From NCBI GenBank assembly GCA_036850595.1, contig CM072156.1, positions 16,750,326 through 16,814,325 of the forward strand: 64,000 nt of DNA, in the 5' to 3' direction. How positions within the stretch are numbered: position 1 is the stretch's first letter; every line of letters starts with the position of its first letter. Below, piece after piece: positions 12,713 to 24,200 of this stretch. Below the pieces are notes generated by a model that saw only the letters and a list, made by a program, of their open reading frames with translations, did not search any database and was not told the DNA's origin. Origin of the DNA: Rhyacichthys aspro (Eukaryota; Chordata; Actinopteri; Gobiiformes; Rhyacichthyidae). The position numbers and the translations under genes are program-made.

Positions 12713-13294
12713 TTAGCTAAATATACACCTGGATTTACTGGCAGGCAACTTGTCTGTATTTGGATCTGAGTCACTAACCAACAGAAATATCTCACCAGGG
12801 CTGCTGAGGTTAGCCTTGTTGTTAGGGATAAATGAGATTATACAGATCTGCTTACAGTTTTTTTTTACAGTAAATACAAATGTGTTGCCAAGGTAATCAC
12901 AGATGAATATCATCAACTGTTGCAAGATGGAAAAAATAAAACAAAAACAATAACTCAGCAAATACAATATTAGACAGATTGACTCATCTGCATTAATGTT
13001 TCCTGAAACCTCAATCCTGGTAGAAAATGACATGATTTCTTTAAACATGAGTAAATCTCTATTTTTTGGAAACTGTGGTTCTGAATGTGCAAGGTTAGGA
13101 TTATAGCTTGCCTGTCGAGCTGTATTTGTGTATTTGTGGATAACATGAGTGTAGTTACTTAACTGAGCTTGTCTAACAGCAGATGGGAACCTCTGAGCTT
13201 CTGCTGACATAACATGACAAGTGACTAATACTAAGCACATTGTAAAAGTAATAGTATTTACATTCAGATTACTTAAAGGTTTTGTATGGGTCAT
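12713..13294 (-). other. Unassigned 193-codon open reading frame
   Basis: A single uninterrupted minus-strand frame begins at an ATG at 13292-13294 with A at -3 and ends at 12713. The predicted product has a hydrophobic stretch near the N-terminus (TMCLVLVTCHVMSAEA) and a second, stronger one in the middle (LILYLLSYCFCFIFSIL). I recognise no family. It sits in AT-rich DNA between atp5me and rbp4l, antisense to the rbp4l upstream region, with no identified promoter, intron or polyadenylation signal. It is most likely a chance frame or a decayed element, but it is long for sequence this AT-rich. Confidence 0.2.
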
Positions 13295-13530
13295 ATTTAT
13301 ATATTGCTGTAATACTGATATTCTATGTCACACATTTTTCTCAAATGATTAAATATAACAATGGTTGTGTATGTCCTAAACATGAATTAACAGTATGATT
13401 GTAACCTTCACATTTAAAGAATAATCTGACAATTACCTTTTATATTTTGGGCCATCTCTTAAAGAATAAATTCGTCAACAGAGTGGCTTTTGTTACTATT
13501 ATAGCTGACATGACTCAACAAATCGTCCAA

Positions 13531-13536
13531 TAATCC
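13531..13536 (+). promoter_or_regulatory. CRX/OTX-type site TAATCC upstream of rbp4l
   Basis: TAATCC is the core recognised by CRX and OTX homeodomain factors that drive photoreceptor genes. It lies about 270 bases upstream of the rbp4l TATA box. A 6-base match is common by chance; the photoreceptor role of the downstream gene is the reason for listing it. Confidence 0.35.
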
Positions 13537-13730
13537 TAATAGGAAGCTGTCATGTAACCCTCGGACACGTGTTCACTGTAAACATGTCCGCCGCAAACCT
13601 GTGACTCCTATGTTACCCCAGAGCGTCTGCCATTATGTATTCCATTATGTAGTCCTGCAAACAATTATATAAAGCCTACACACTGCTGAATGCCAGGGTT
13701 CGTCAGATTACAGTGGGGATTTTGTTAACA

Positions 13731-13736
13731 GGATTA
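13731..13736 (-). promoter_or_regulatory. CRX/OTX-type site GGATTA close to the rbp4l promoter
   Basis: GGATTA is the reverse complement of the CRX/OTX core TAATCC and lies about 70 bases upstream of the TATA box, a usual distance for photoreceptor proximal promoters. Function is inferred. Confidence 0.4.
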
Positions 13737-13804
13737 GCACTAGATTTAAACTCTGCATTTAGGTTCAAGAAGTGAAAATAATCAGTGAGCCTATCTGCGT
13801 CTAG

Positions 13805-13812
13805 TATAAAAA
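13805..13812 (+). promoter_or_regulatory. TATA box of rbp4l
   Basis: TATAAAAA lies about 100 bases upstream of a donor site at 13903 (AG|GTAAGA). Together they imply a transcription start near 13835-13840 and a short noncoding first exon ending at 13902, spliced to an acceptor at 14011-14012 just before the start codon. Confidence 0.75.
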
Positions 13813-14013
13813 GGCTCACGCAGCATCCCGTCACAACAGCTCAGACACTGGACCAACTGTACTCGAAAGAATTCTTCTCTGAGACTTCAAGCTACACATC
13901 AGGTAAGACACGAATTTAATAGGAACTCACCATTAATCTGAACCTCACAATTTGAACAGAAAAGACTGAAAGATGACTGAAAAATAAATGCTTAACTTTT
14001 GCCCTCTCTCAGG

Positions 14014-15242
14014 ATGGACTTCCAAATGTTTGCCCTGGTGATGCTGTTCCTGGCCTGTGTGGAACAAAGCCTAGCTTCCTGTGTGGTGGACAGCTTCACA
14101 GTGAAGGAGGACTTTGAGCCCCAGAGGGTGAGTACAACCCCCTAAGACATCAAATGGCAAAATCATTTTTTTAAATCTCCTGGAACATCCATATTTACTT
14201 GCTTGAATTTTGTTGTAACAGTATGCAGGAAAGTGGTACGCTCTGCAGAAGAAGGATCCCGAGGGCTTGTTTCTTCAGGATAACATCTCTGCTGAATACA
14301 CTGTTGGAGATGATGGTGCTATGGTGGCTTCCTCTCGTGGCAGAGTCACACTCTTCGGGTCAGTACTTAGGGGATGTTTAATGATGATCTCAAACCATTT
14401 TTTTCTACATTACTAAAAACACTTCTCTTTTTGATATTCAGATTCTGGGTTGTGTGTGCTGACATGGCCGCTCAGTACACAGTACCCGACCCAGTTACCC
14501 CCGGCAAGATGTTCATGAACTATCAGGGGCTGGCCAGCTACCTGTCAAGTGGCGGTAAGCTTCCCGACTAAAACACATTTACCTAACATCTTGTTCTACT
14601 CAAACAAAAGCTCATTTATTCTTTTCTGCTCCAGGTGACAACTACTGGGTCATTGACACAGACTACGACAACTATGCCATCACCTACGCCTGCCGCACTC
14701 TGAAGGACGATGGTAGCTGTGATGATGGCTATGCCCTGGTCTTCTCCCGCAGCCCCCGTGGCCTGCCCCCTGCCATCCAGAGAGTGGTCCGCCAGAAACA
14801 GGAGGAAATCTGCATGGCAGGACAGTTCCAGCCTGTGCTGCAGTCTGGTATGTACCCTGTCTTTGACTTTTGGATTATCAACAGTGCATTTTTTGGACAA
14901 AGACCTACAGAGACTTATATATAGTGTAAAGTGAAGTATTAAATAGTGTTTAAGAAGTTTTAGTCTGTGTATATATTTTTATTCGCTTTCTAATCTCGGT
15001 ATCCAGTGTATGAATTGTGCTATAGAAATACATTTGTCTTACGTTTGCAATGTACATATTAGGGAGATTATTATAGTAAACATCACTGACAATAATAAAA
15101 AGGCAAGAAGAAGGCATCTGAACATGATTGCCTAGTTCTTAACCCTTATTATGTAATAATCTGGTATAATCTGGATGACTGAAAATTCCCACAGACATCA
15201 CTGACACTTCTGCTCCCTCTTCTCTTCACAGGAGCCTGCTAA
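14014..15242 (+). CDS. rbp4l: Purpurin, retinol-binding protein 4-like lipocalin
   Basis: Coding exons 14014-14127, 14222-14358, 14442-14554, 14635-14847 and 15232-15242 give 195 residues; all junctions are GT-AG and in phase. A signal peptide covers about residues 1-21. The lipocalin GxW motif is in YAGKWYALQKKDPEGLF, and six Cys are available for the three family disulfides. Segments GFWVVCADMAAQYTVPDP, LASYLSSGGDNYWVIDTDY and FQPVLQSGAC are diagnostic of purpurin rather than of plasma RBP4. The protein is secreted by photoreceptors, binds retinol in the interphotoreceptor matrix, and in fish is linked to optic nerve regeneration. It ends at SGAC, lacking the longer RBP4 C-terminal tail. 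A noncoding first exon (about 13835-13902) carries most of the 5' UTR. The gene is tail-to-tail with idua. Confidence 0.95.
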
Positions 15243-15514
15243 ACCCATCAAGCTGCAGTATGATACACTCAACTGATCACCTCATCCAACTCCCAAACAG
15301 AGCCCCTCCTGGGGACACAATTGGCACAATAATTCTGTTGTATTCATGTTTGTCATTTGCTTTGTGCCAGAGACAAAATTTCTCTGACGAATCCTATTCA
15401 ACTTCTGTAAAAATACCCTGTCAAAATGAAGCCAAATGAGAAACCTGTTATTGTAAAAACAAGTGGGGATCCAACAGATTGTACAGTATTGTGATGGGTA
15501 ACATCAGGTGTAAC

Positions 15515-15520
15515 AATAAA
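15515..15520 (+). terminator. Polyadenylation signal AATAAA of rbp4l
   Basis: Canonical AATAAA about 270 bases past the rbp4l stop codon. It lies only about 120 bases from the opposing polyadenylation signal of idua. Confidence 0.75.
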
Positions 15521-15635
15521 TTTTGTTACGAAATGTGCAGTTGTTTTTGTCGTTTTGAAAGTAGTCAAAGCCAAATGACCCAGTGAAGTCTTTACTTTGG
15601 TAGAAACACACTTTGTAAAAAAATATATTACATAT

Positions 15636-15641
15636 TTTATT
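15636..15641 (-). terminator. Polyadenylation signal AATAAA of idua
   Basis: TTTATT on the plus strand reads AATAAA on the minus strand, about 160 bases after the idua stop codon at 15802-15804. Confidence 0.6.
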
Positions 15642-15801
15642 GTTATAAAAACAAAATATCAAATTTCCAAAAACATATCAAACATTTTTTTTGTAGCCTT
15701 TTTGCAATAATACGACTTCTCATCAAACACATAATTACAAATTCATTAAGAATACATATTTACACTGTACGATTGAATAACCCAACAAAACCCTTAACCT
15801 G

Positions 15802-18800
15802 TTAACTGTGCTCCTCTGAATACCTCTCAGGCAGTGAATATGCCCCAGGCCTTCCCCAGTAGTCCACAGCTCGGACTCTGTACAGACCCCTGACCTCCTG
15901 ATTAACTGTGAGACAGAGAGACATCACAATAACTCTGCTGCAGACAACAACTTACGTCTGCCTTTATCATGTTTGTGTAATTCTTACCAGGAGAGTAGAC
16001 ATGTGAGGTGAAAATAGTGTCTTGAACATTGATTCTTTTAAATTCTTTGCTATCAGCAGAGAATTCAACTTCAAATGTCTTGATGCATCTGTAGTATAAA
16101 GCAATTAACATGAACCATAATATAACATCAGTCAAGAGAAATATTTAAATTGGCTGTTATTGTGCTTCAAGTCAGTCAGAGATGCATGTCTCATCAATAT
16201 CAGGCACTTACTTGGAATCCACACAGTGGTCTGACCAGACAATTAAAACCTGGCCTGTAGTGATCCGAATGAAGCGCAAGCCATTGACCTAAAATATCAA
16301 ATGCAACAACAGTTATAAATAGGAAATGCAAATAAAAATCTGTAAACACTTAGCTTGCCTTCCATCTATGTAATTGTTCTATTTTCATACTTTGTAAATG
16401 ATACTGTACATCATATGAATAAATGATGACTATTTAAGTATTTCCGTAAGCTTACCTAATGCATAACAGTGTGAAGTTTTCATGTTTCAAACGTATGTGT
16501 GGCATCATGCTTTTTTGTAATACTTACCTGATCTGGGACCATTCTAGGCTTGGCACAAACATGAATCAAGAGGACAGAGGGCACTGACAGTTTAGCTTTT
16601 AGAGTCAGTGTGTCCCCTGAAGGAACTGGCCAAGGTCCACCAACCAGAGGGTCCTAAAACAGACCAATACTAAACAGGTAAAGCTGCACTTGTTAAATTG
16701 TTAAAACTAGAAGGTGAATCAACAGGCATGATTAGATTGTACCTGTGCTGCCCTGAGCTTTCTAAACTGTTCAGGTGTGGGGAAGTCAGGGCTACCCATG
16801 CTTTGCCACAGTTGGTATGGGTTGGTTGAATTATTGTCCATGTAGTATGTGACATATACAAGCCCTAGAACCAAACAGAGAGATAACATTGGTAAAGGAA
16901 AGCAAAAAAAAAGATCACGCTGAAGTTGAAGCTGAAGCAACACTACGTAATCTAGTACACAGCGTACCTTTTAGTTCTGGGAGTGCTTTAAGTGACACCG
17001 TGACATCATCAGTGTTGGTGGAAGTCTTGTTGTCATCACTGTTGTACACTAGCACTGTGGCCTGCCAACTGTCGGAGGTGCCAGGCACGACGGGCTTATG
17101 GCTGCTGGCAAGAACTCCCACTGTGCTGTCAGTGATTTCTGCTGTGGTCGAAACCTGAGACAGGACTTGAGTCTCTCCTTAGAGGAAAAGTAAGATGGAT
17201 TTTATATTAATGAAAGTCAAGTAGCACTATATATTTAACAATTCACCCCCAATGGTTGCTTGTTTGCAGTTTAATTGTTTAATTGTAAAACGCAACGCTA
17301 ACTACAAGAAATAACCAAACATTAGAAACCCTTCTCTTCTTTTTAAGGTTGACAATAGTGATGAAAATATCTATGAAAGTGTAAGTGACAGTTACCTAGC
17401 AAAGCCAAAAGGCCCATGACGGTGAGAACTGGTTTCCGGATCAGCTGTACGTGAGGTGGCTGTGTGTTGTTCATCTGGAAGCGGGCAGTCAGTGTGCGTT
17501 GCGTGAACTGGTGTGGGTGGTAACTGAGAAAGGCGTTGTCATTGCTCAGCAGAGTGTAGTTTATGGTTTTGTTCGACAACAGCAGATCTTGGTGCTGTTT
17601 TATGACCTGAGAAGGAAAAAGAACATTTAAATCAAATACTTCATGAAGCCAATAATATAGTTTCTAAAGCTTGTTATTTTCCATACTACCTTGATCACCA
17701 TGGCTGCATAAGTCGCATCGGCCCTCCACTCCTGGGGCCTGGACCAACCCACCAGTGGATCGGCCTCATCATTGTAGATAGGAAGGCTTTGAAACTCAGG
17801 GAAACGATTATGGATTTCCCCCACTGTCTGGATCTCCTGCTGGAGGATGGGAAAAGAGTATCCTCCACCCTAATTGTAGTAACAAACAAAAACAAAAACA
17901 TGACATGTTTGACACAGAGAAATTACTCTCATGTTTTACTGCCCAACCTTTTTGTGCAGTGCAATATAGTCGATTCGGACCCCTTTTTCCCCTGTGAAGA
18001 AGTTGGTGCCGTTGTAGCAGTGCTGCAGCATGGCCCAGCAGAACGGAGAGCGAGGAGGGGAATGACAAGAGTCTCCTGGACCTCCAAACCTGAGAAGAGA
18101 ACTGGCAGTCCATAGACCCTCCGAACAGGCATCGTAGTAGTTCAGAAAACCTAGAAAGAATTCAGTTGTAACCACGTAAGATATGGTGAATCACTGGAAT
18201 AAGAGTGGGTGTGCGCTGAGAATAAGGTCAACCTTGAATGGACATGGTGACATTATCGAAGTCATGGTTATTTGGCTCGTTCCATGTTTCAAAATTCCAC
18301 TCAGACACACTTCCCAAGCCATATCTGTCTGTAAGTCAAAAACGACAACAAAAAAAAGACTCTAGCAATATGGTTAAAATACAAAATACAGCTTAGAACT
18401 TATGCTAAAAACTCACCAATATACCTCTTGGCAATAAGATAAACTAGGTTTTTCCATTCAACCACTTGTGATTTGTCCTCAAAGTTGGTGAAGAAGTTCG
18501 AGACACTGCCCATTAATTCAAAACCTAAGAACCACCACAGTTAGAAAATACAAGGGAAGAGGGAGGATTTTCTGGGAATGTGATTTTACATCTGTTGTAT
18601 ATTTAACCTGGTCGGAGTCCATTAGTCCATAACAGATCTATCAGCTGGTCCAGTTTAGTAAAGTTGTAGTGAACTTCTCCTCCTGCTTTTCTATATAAGA
18701 CAAGTAGAACATGTCACCAAGATTAAAGAAATATGATGGAACTTTTCAGGATTAGTACCCACTATCAAACTTTGATTTCCACTAAACTTGGGCAAACTGT

Positions 18801-19743
18801 AAGATGATTAAATATTTTGTTGATGACGCTCATTACACTTACTCCTTTTAATATGTGGATTTCCAGAAACTATTTTTATTAACTGAAAGTACATTTACAA
18901 GACTTGTTGGCTAAAATAAAGGCAGATTGGCCCAATGATTAATGTTGTGACATGGCACAATTTCCCCAGTTAAATGTAGACAATGTCAGCAATAAGACAG
19001 CAGTAAGCAGTTTAACATCAACTAAGGATGACACAGGGGTCCCAGCAAATAAAGGTAGGCTTTTTACGATCATGTTTCCTGAGAAATGGTTAAGGACTTG
19101 CAAGGATGCAGAAATAAACTACCCATCTCCATTATTGACATATTACACATCTGCCACATGCAGCGTTACTTACTGTGCAGAAACTAGCTCCAACATCCAG
19201 TGTATTCGGACCTGTTGTATTCCTCCATGTGGAACTGAGCCCACATAGGCCAGGTTGAGCTGCTGGTCAATGCCAAGATCATACTGGTCTGCTTGTGTGT
19301 GTGGCAGAGGAGGGCTGAACGTGAAGAAAAATAACACTTTCCTTAAATTTTATTAGTGATGATCAAAAAACACTATTATAGATATTATAGGGCAGCATAA
19401 AATTAACTTAGATGGCTAAACTTTAGAATAGTTTTGCTGTATCCAATCCTACTATACCTAAAATGAAATCTGAATGTTGTACTTTTAGACCTCTTTTAAT
19501 GTGGTTCACACATGTTAAACTGTACGCTCTGAAACCCAATCTGAAAAACAAGTCTTACCAGAAACCAGTGCTTCGCCAAAAATGTTTAAGCTCGCCGACT
19601 GCTCCACTTGCATCAACTGTGATCACATGTGAAGTATGTGAAGTATCGCAGACGTGAAACAAGAGCGAAAAAAGGCTAAATGTTTCCCAATGCATGCCAG
19701 TAAACGTTAGCATTAGCTTAGCAAAGCCAAACAACACACACAT
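15802..19743 (-). CDS. idua: Lysosomal alpha-L-iduronidase
   Basis: Fourteen minus-strand exons: 19559-19743, 19174-19314, 18608-18690, 18417-18524, 18233-18328, 17948-18150, 17690-17869, 17396-17606, 16968-17177, 16743-16864, 16528-16653, 16212-16288, 15988-16088, 15802-15905. They sum to 649 codons with stop (648 residues; human 653). The enzyme is a GH39 glycosidase that removes terminal iduronic acid from dermatan and heparan sulfate in lysosomes. The acid/base Glu190 lies in WNFETWNEP and the nucleophile Glu307 in IYNDEADPLVGW; both are 8 residues later than human Glu182 and Glu299. The C-terminal beta-sandwich and fibronectin-like region (VRAVDYWGRPG) is present. The N-terminus is a hydrophobic signal. 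Three in-frame ATGs (19743, 19713, 19695) could start it; the longest is given, but the third has the best -3 base. Confidence 0.95.
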
Positions 19744-20225
19744 AAATATAACACCTTGAATTACATGACAGGCAGCCACCAAAACAGTAAAAAGTCTCTT
19801 TAGTGAAGTAGCGACTCACAAGGGTCACGTGAGAAACATGACGTATAATGAGTGCGACCAAATTGTAGTCTTTATGGTCTTCTAAACAAGTGCAAGACAC
19901 AGAAGCTAAATGAATAACTCAAATATTTTGAGTGCATCAATTAAATTATGGCTTAAAATGTATATAGGCCACGTATGATGTATAAGTGCAGCGTTTTATA
20001 GACAAATTATTAGTTACTAGTAAATATTGCGATTGCTACATTTTCATGACGTTTGAAAAGGACTAATTAATTTGCACTTTAAAGCATTGCATTTACTCTG
20101 GAACTACTTTTTTTGCCTCAAAAACAAACTAACAAAAAATAAAAAAATTTATATCTTAAGTTAAATAAGTAATAGAACACTTAAATGACAATGTATGAAA
20201 CAACTCCAAAGCTGTTAATGGGACA

Positions 20226-20231
20226 TTTATT
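20226..20231 (-). terminator. Candidate polyadenylation signal of tnks
   Basis: TTTATT on the plus strand (AATAAA on the minus strand) lies about 1 kb beyond the tnks stop codon. It would give a 3' UTR of about 1 kb. No closer canonical signal was noticed. Confidence 0.4.
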
Positions 20232-21232
20232 TAAAAAAAAGTTTGGGAGAGTCAAGAAGGCATGAAAGAAAATTCAGATGTAATTTACAGTCAAATTAAT
20301 GATACTGTTAAACAGCAACAGTTATACACAACCATTTACACAACCTGTACAAATATTTTTTTCTAGCAAAGTTGCTAATTTAATTCAAAATAACTTAAAT
20401 AGGTTTATATGTAAAAGTGCAAATCCATATGAGTGATGTGTTTGTAAGACCATGGCGACAGAAGGGTAAGTTCACAGGTTTTAACACACTGAACATTTAC
20501 CATCTCTATTCTGAGGCAAAGCCATAATGCTTTGAATACACAGCATTCAAACTTGGAGGATCATGTAGCTGTGATGCTACTTCACCCAAGCTGGAAACTG
20601 TATAGCAAACATAATACCAGTATAAGCTCCATCAGAGTTATTTCTTAGTGTGTACTATCTTGATTAAAACACACTTAAAACATTGCATTAGTGTTTTTAG
20701 GGTGATATTTTTGAATGCTCGTAGTCAGAATTATAGCAGAGTAAATGCACAGTTTGTTGGATAGTGTTAATGCTACCATTAAAATCAGTTACCAGAGGCC
20801 AAAGTTGACCTAGATTGAGCAAGGCTGGAGTAAATAGTTTTGACAGCGAGTGTGTGAGAAGGGTTGTTGGTTCTCTACAGACACAAGGCATGAGGTGACA
20901 TGGGTAGCAAACTGCTAATGTTTACACATCTACAAGCACCCTCCTGCTTGCTGAGGAGGCAGTGAGGGTTTACTCAAAAAAAGTAACCCACGCACGCTTT
21001 TGGGCCACACATGCGTTTTGTATCAACATGCAGGCTAGGCAAAAAAGTGAAAACGGACACGTCATCACCACACGCAGTGGAGTAGTATACACTGTATATG
21101 CTCCTGAAGCACTGGTCACCATGAAATCTACTGGATAGGACACTGATAATGTTTTAAATAAAGTTCTTAGGCATTTGCAATATAAGTATGAAAGTAACAA
21201 GCACTGAGTCCTTGTGTATGTTACAAAGTTAA

Positions 21233-24200
21233 CTATGACTTCTGCTCAGCTCCTGCTGCAGACTGTGCTGCACTTTCTGGTTTAAGGATCTGGTATGTGA
21301 TGAGGTACTCTGGATATGCCTGAAAGAGATACACAGCAGTGGTTACAGTCACAATAAAAGCTTTTGCATGAAAACTGCATGGTAAAAATAATTTAACTTA
21401 ATAGTTTTACCTGTTCCCCTCTGTAGATAACATACTCAGCATATGCCAGGCCATTCACACTGGGTCGCCCAATCACAGAGTGGTGTCCTGGGGGAGCGTG
21501 GGCCATCTTCATGGCACTAAACTGCAGAAATGACTTACCCAGAGTGACTCGGCAGAACAGCATCTGTCTGTGAGGGCAGATAAAGAAACAGGTGAGGCAA
21601 ATCCTTTCAAGGCATTTGGCCAAAGTTAAAAATATAGAGGTTCAAGTCAAGCTCACCTGTGACACATGTAGCAGGATCTGTCTTTGTGAGTTGGGCAGCC
21701 AGTGCCTCCACCGATTCCATATACGTACTGATTACTCTTTGAAGAGTTTTCTGCAAAGTAGATGCCTGCACCAAACATCCCACCTATGTAGGCATGCCTC
21801 TCATCAAAGCCTTTGTGGATGATGGCATTTATAAAAGGTGAACCTAAAAGACCAAGTAAAGATGATTATAGAAATCTAAATAAATTCAAACAAATAGGTG
21901 TAAATGTGATAATAAAATAAAAATGAGTATAATACCATGGAAGAGCATTCGCTCGTTGTGGTGGTTGTGGTTCTCATCTGCAATTTCTTTCTGTCGATGT
22001 GTGTAACGTTCCCTTAGCTTTTTGTTTACTACTTTCTGGATCTGCGGGATGCATGTCAAATTAAAATCACTGCCTATGTGAACCCCTTTTTAATAAAAAA
22101 AATAAAGCAGAGATTGATTCAAACCTTAATTATGTTGTATCTGCTGAACACACCACCAGCATTTCCTCCATCTCTGTGCTCTCGGATGGTGCTCTGCATC
22201 TGAGACCCAGAGTAGAACACAACATAAGACACGATGCAAAGGGTTACCACACATTTAACATATTGTTTTCCAGTTTTTAAAAGTATCTTAGGTTTTACTG
22301 ACCTCTTCTTCCACGGATTGGTATTCTTTATCATCAGTAGAGAGGTCTATCAGAATGGTACCTTGGTTTGCACAATGGAATGTCAGATATGGGTTCGCCC
22401 CTGAAAACATAACAAAATAGAAAAACACAGGAAAAAGTCATGAATGAGCTACAAAACCCAGAAAGTGCAGGTTTTAAAACAACAGACACCAGGATGTGCT
22501 GATATTTGGAGATGATTCAGCACAAAAAGACTTTCTCACCTTGCTGGCCTCCGAGCAGCCTCTCCACACCTTTGATGAGTTTGTGTCTGTGACCATAAGC
22601 ATTAATACCAATCTCCTTTAACTCTTCATGGCCCATGTCAGCCAGCACATCCAGGGTGATCTAAAAGAACACCACCACAGAAGGTATATATATATATATA
22701 AAAATACACACATGTATTTTACCTGCATTGAACCATCTGTTTCACTGATACTGACCTGCTCTCTTTCGAAGATATCCCTCAGATGCTCCAGACCAAGACT
22801 CTTGAGAAACTGACTGATGTTCATGTCCAGCATAGTCACTAGACGGGGAAAATCAAATTAAAGTTTAATTAAAGCATTTTACCCCAGGCAGCTTTTGAAA
22901 GATGAAAGCTGTATAGGACTGAAGATATTTAATTAAAGAAACATACTCTCTCCCTCTTTACGGTCAGCAGTGGCTCCATCTGCCACTCCCGACGCCCCAG
23001 CAGCGGCAGCAGCAGCCAACTCAGTGAGCGGACCAGCCAGGTTGTCTATACTGCTGGCAGCTGACAGGCAGGATGGTGTGGAGGCAGGAGAGATGACTGA
23101 CGCACTGACCACTGTGGCCTGGGGCTTGAAGCAGCTTGGCAGTGCGTCTGGAGGCATGGCATCCATCAACAGGGCCCGAATATCATCAGCCTAAAGAAAA
23201 AGGTAGATTGTGAAGACTTTTCTAGCAACAATTCCTGAATAGATTAATAAAAAGATAAGTATGTAAGACAGGTCTTACTGTAGCCAGGTCCAGAGCAGTT
23301 TGTCCCTCTTGGTTCTTCATGGTAGGGTCAGCTCCATGCGCCAGCAGCAGTGCACAGAGCTGTGTGCGACCCTTTTGAGCAGCCTCATGCAGGGGTGTGA
23401 ATGCCCATTTGTCTGTGGCATTCACACATGTGTTGTACTTGATTAGTAGGGCTGCAATATCCACATGCTGGGGAAAGAAAGAGGAACAAGGCAGGAGATT
23501 TTAATGTCAAATCTATCAAATTGACCTAAGCATTTGATCATTAAAGTCAGGGCAAGGATGTGAATTTTATTGGCACTGACCCCATACGAAGCAGCATTAT
23601 GGAGAGGGATAAGGCCTCCTTTGTCCTGGGCATTGACATCGGCACCATGCTCAAGAAGATACTCTGCGACTTCTAGGTTGTTATAGCCAGCTACAATAAT
23701 ATCAAAGCAATGTAAGATAATAGTTGTATGGCACTAAAAATACAACAGGTTACAAAGTATAAAAAGGCTCATGAGGTTTAAAGCAAAATTAGCCAACTGT
23801 TGGGTAATGTTGTGACTTGAGTATTTTAGTAGTCATTACCTGCAAGGTGTAGCGGTGTGGAGTTACGGCCTTGTGTATCTCTGCAGTTGATATTTTCAGG
23901 TGAGCAGAGTTTCTGAACCCTGGCCAGACAGCCTTTTTTGGCAGCGTCGAGCAGGGCAGCGTCTCCCCTCAGCAGGTCCTGGATGTCGGTGTCTCCATCT
24001 TTCACCATGTCCAGAGGCATGTTGCCGTCTCGATTCTTTTTGGATGGGTCTGCTCCGTGCTGAACACAAGTAGATTGGTTACAATGCCTGTTAAATAACT
24101 TTTTTAGATTTAAGGTTGATGAAACTTAATTCTTACTTTGAGCAGCAGCTTGCAGATCTCATATTTGCCTTTAGCGGCCGCCTCGTGAAGTGGGGTGAAC

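Noticed and set aside
14014..15242. Plasma retinol-binding protein rbp4 as the identity of the lipocalin
   Set aside because: Diagnostic purpurin segments are present and the protein ends at SGAC without the RBP4 tail.
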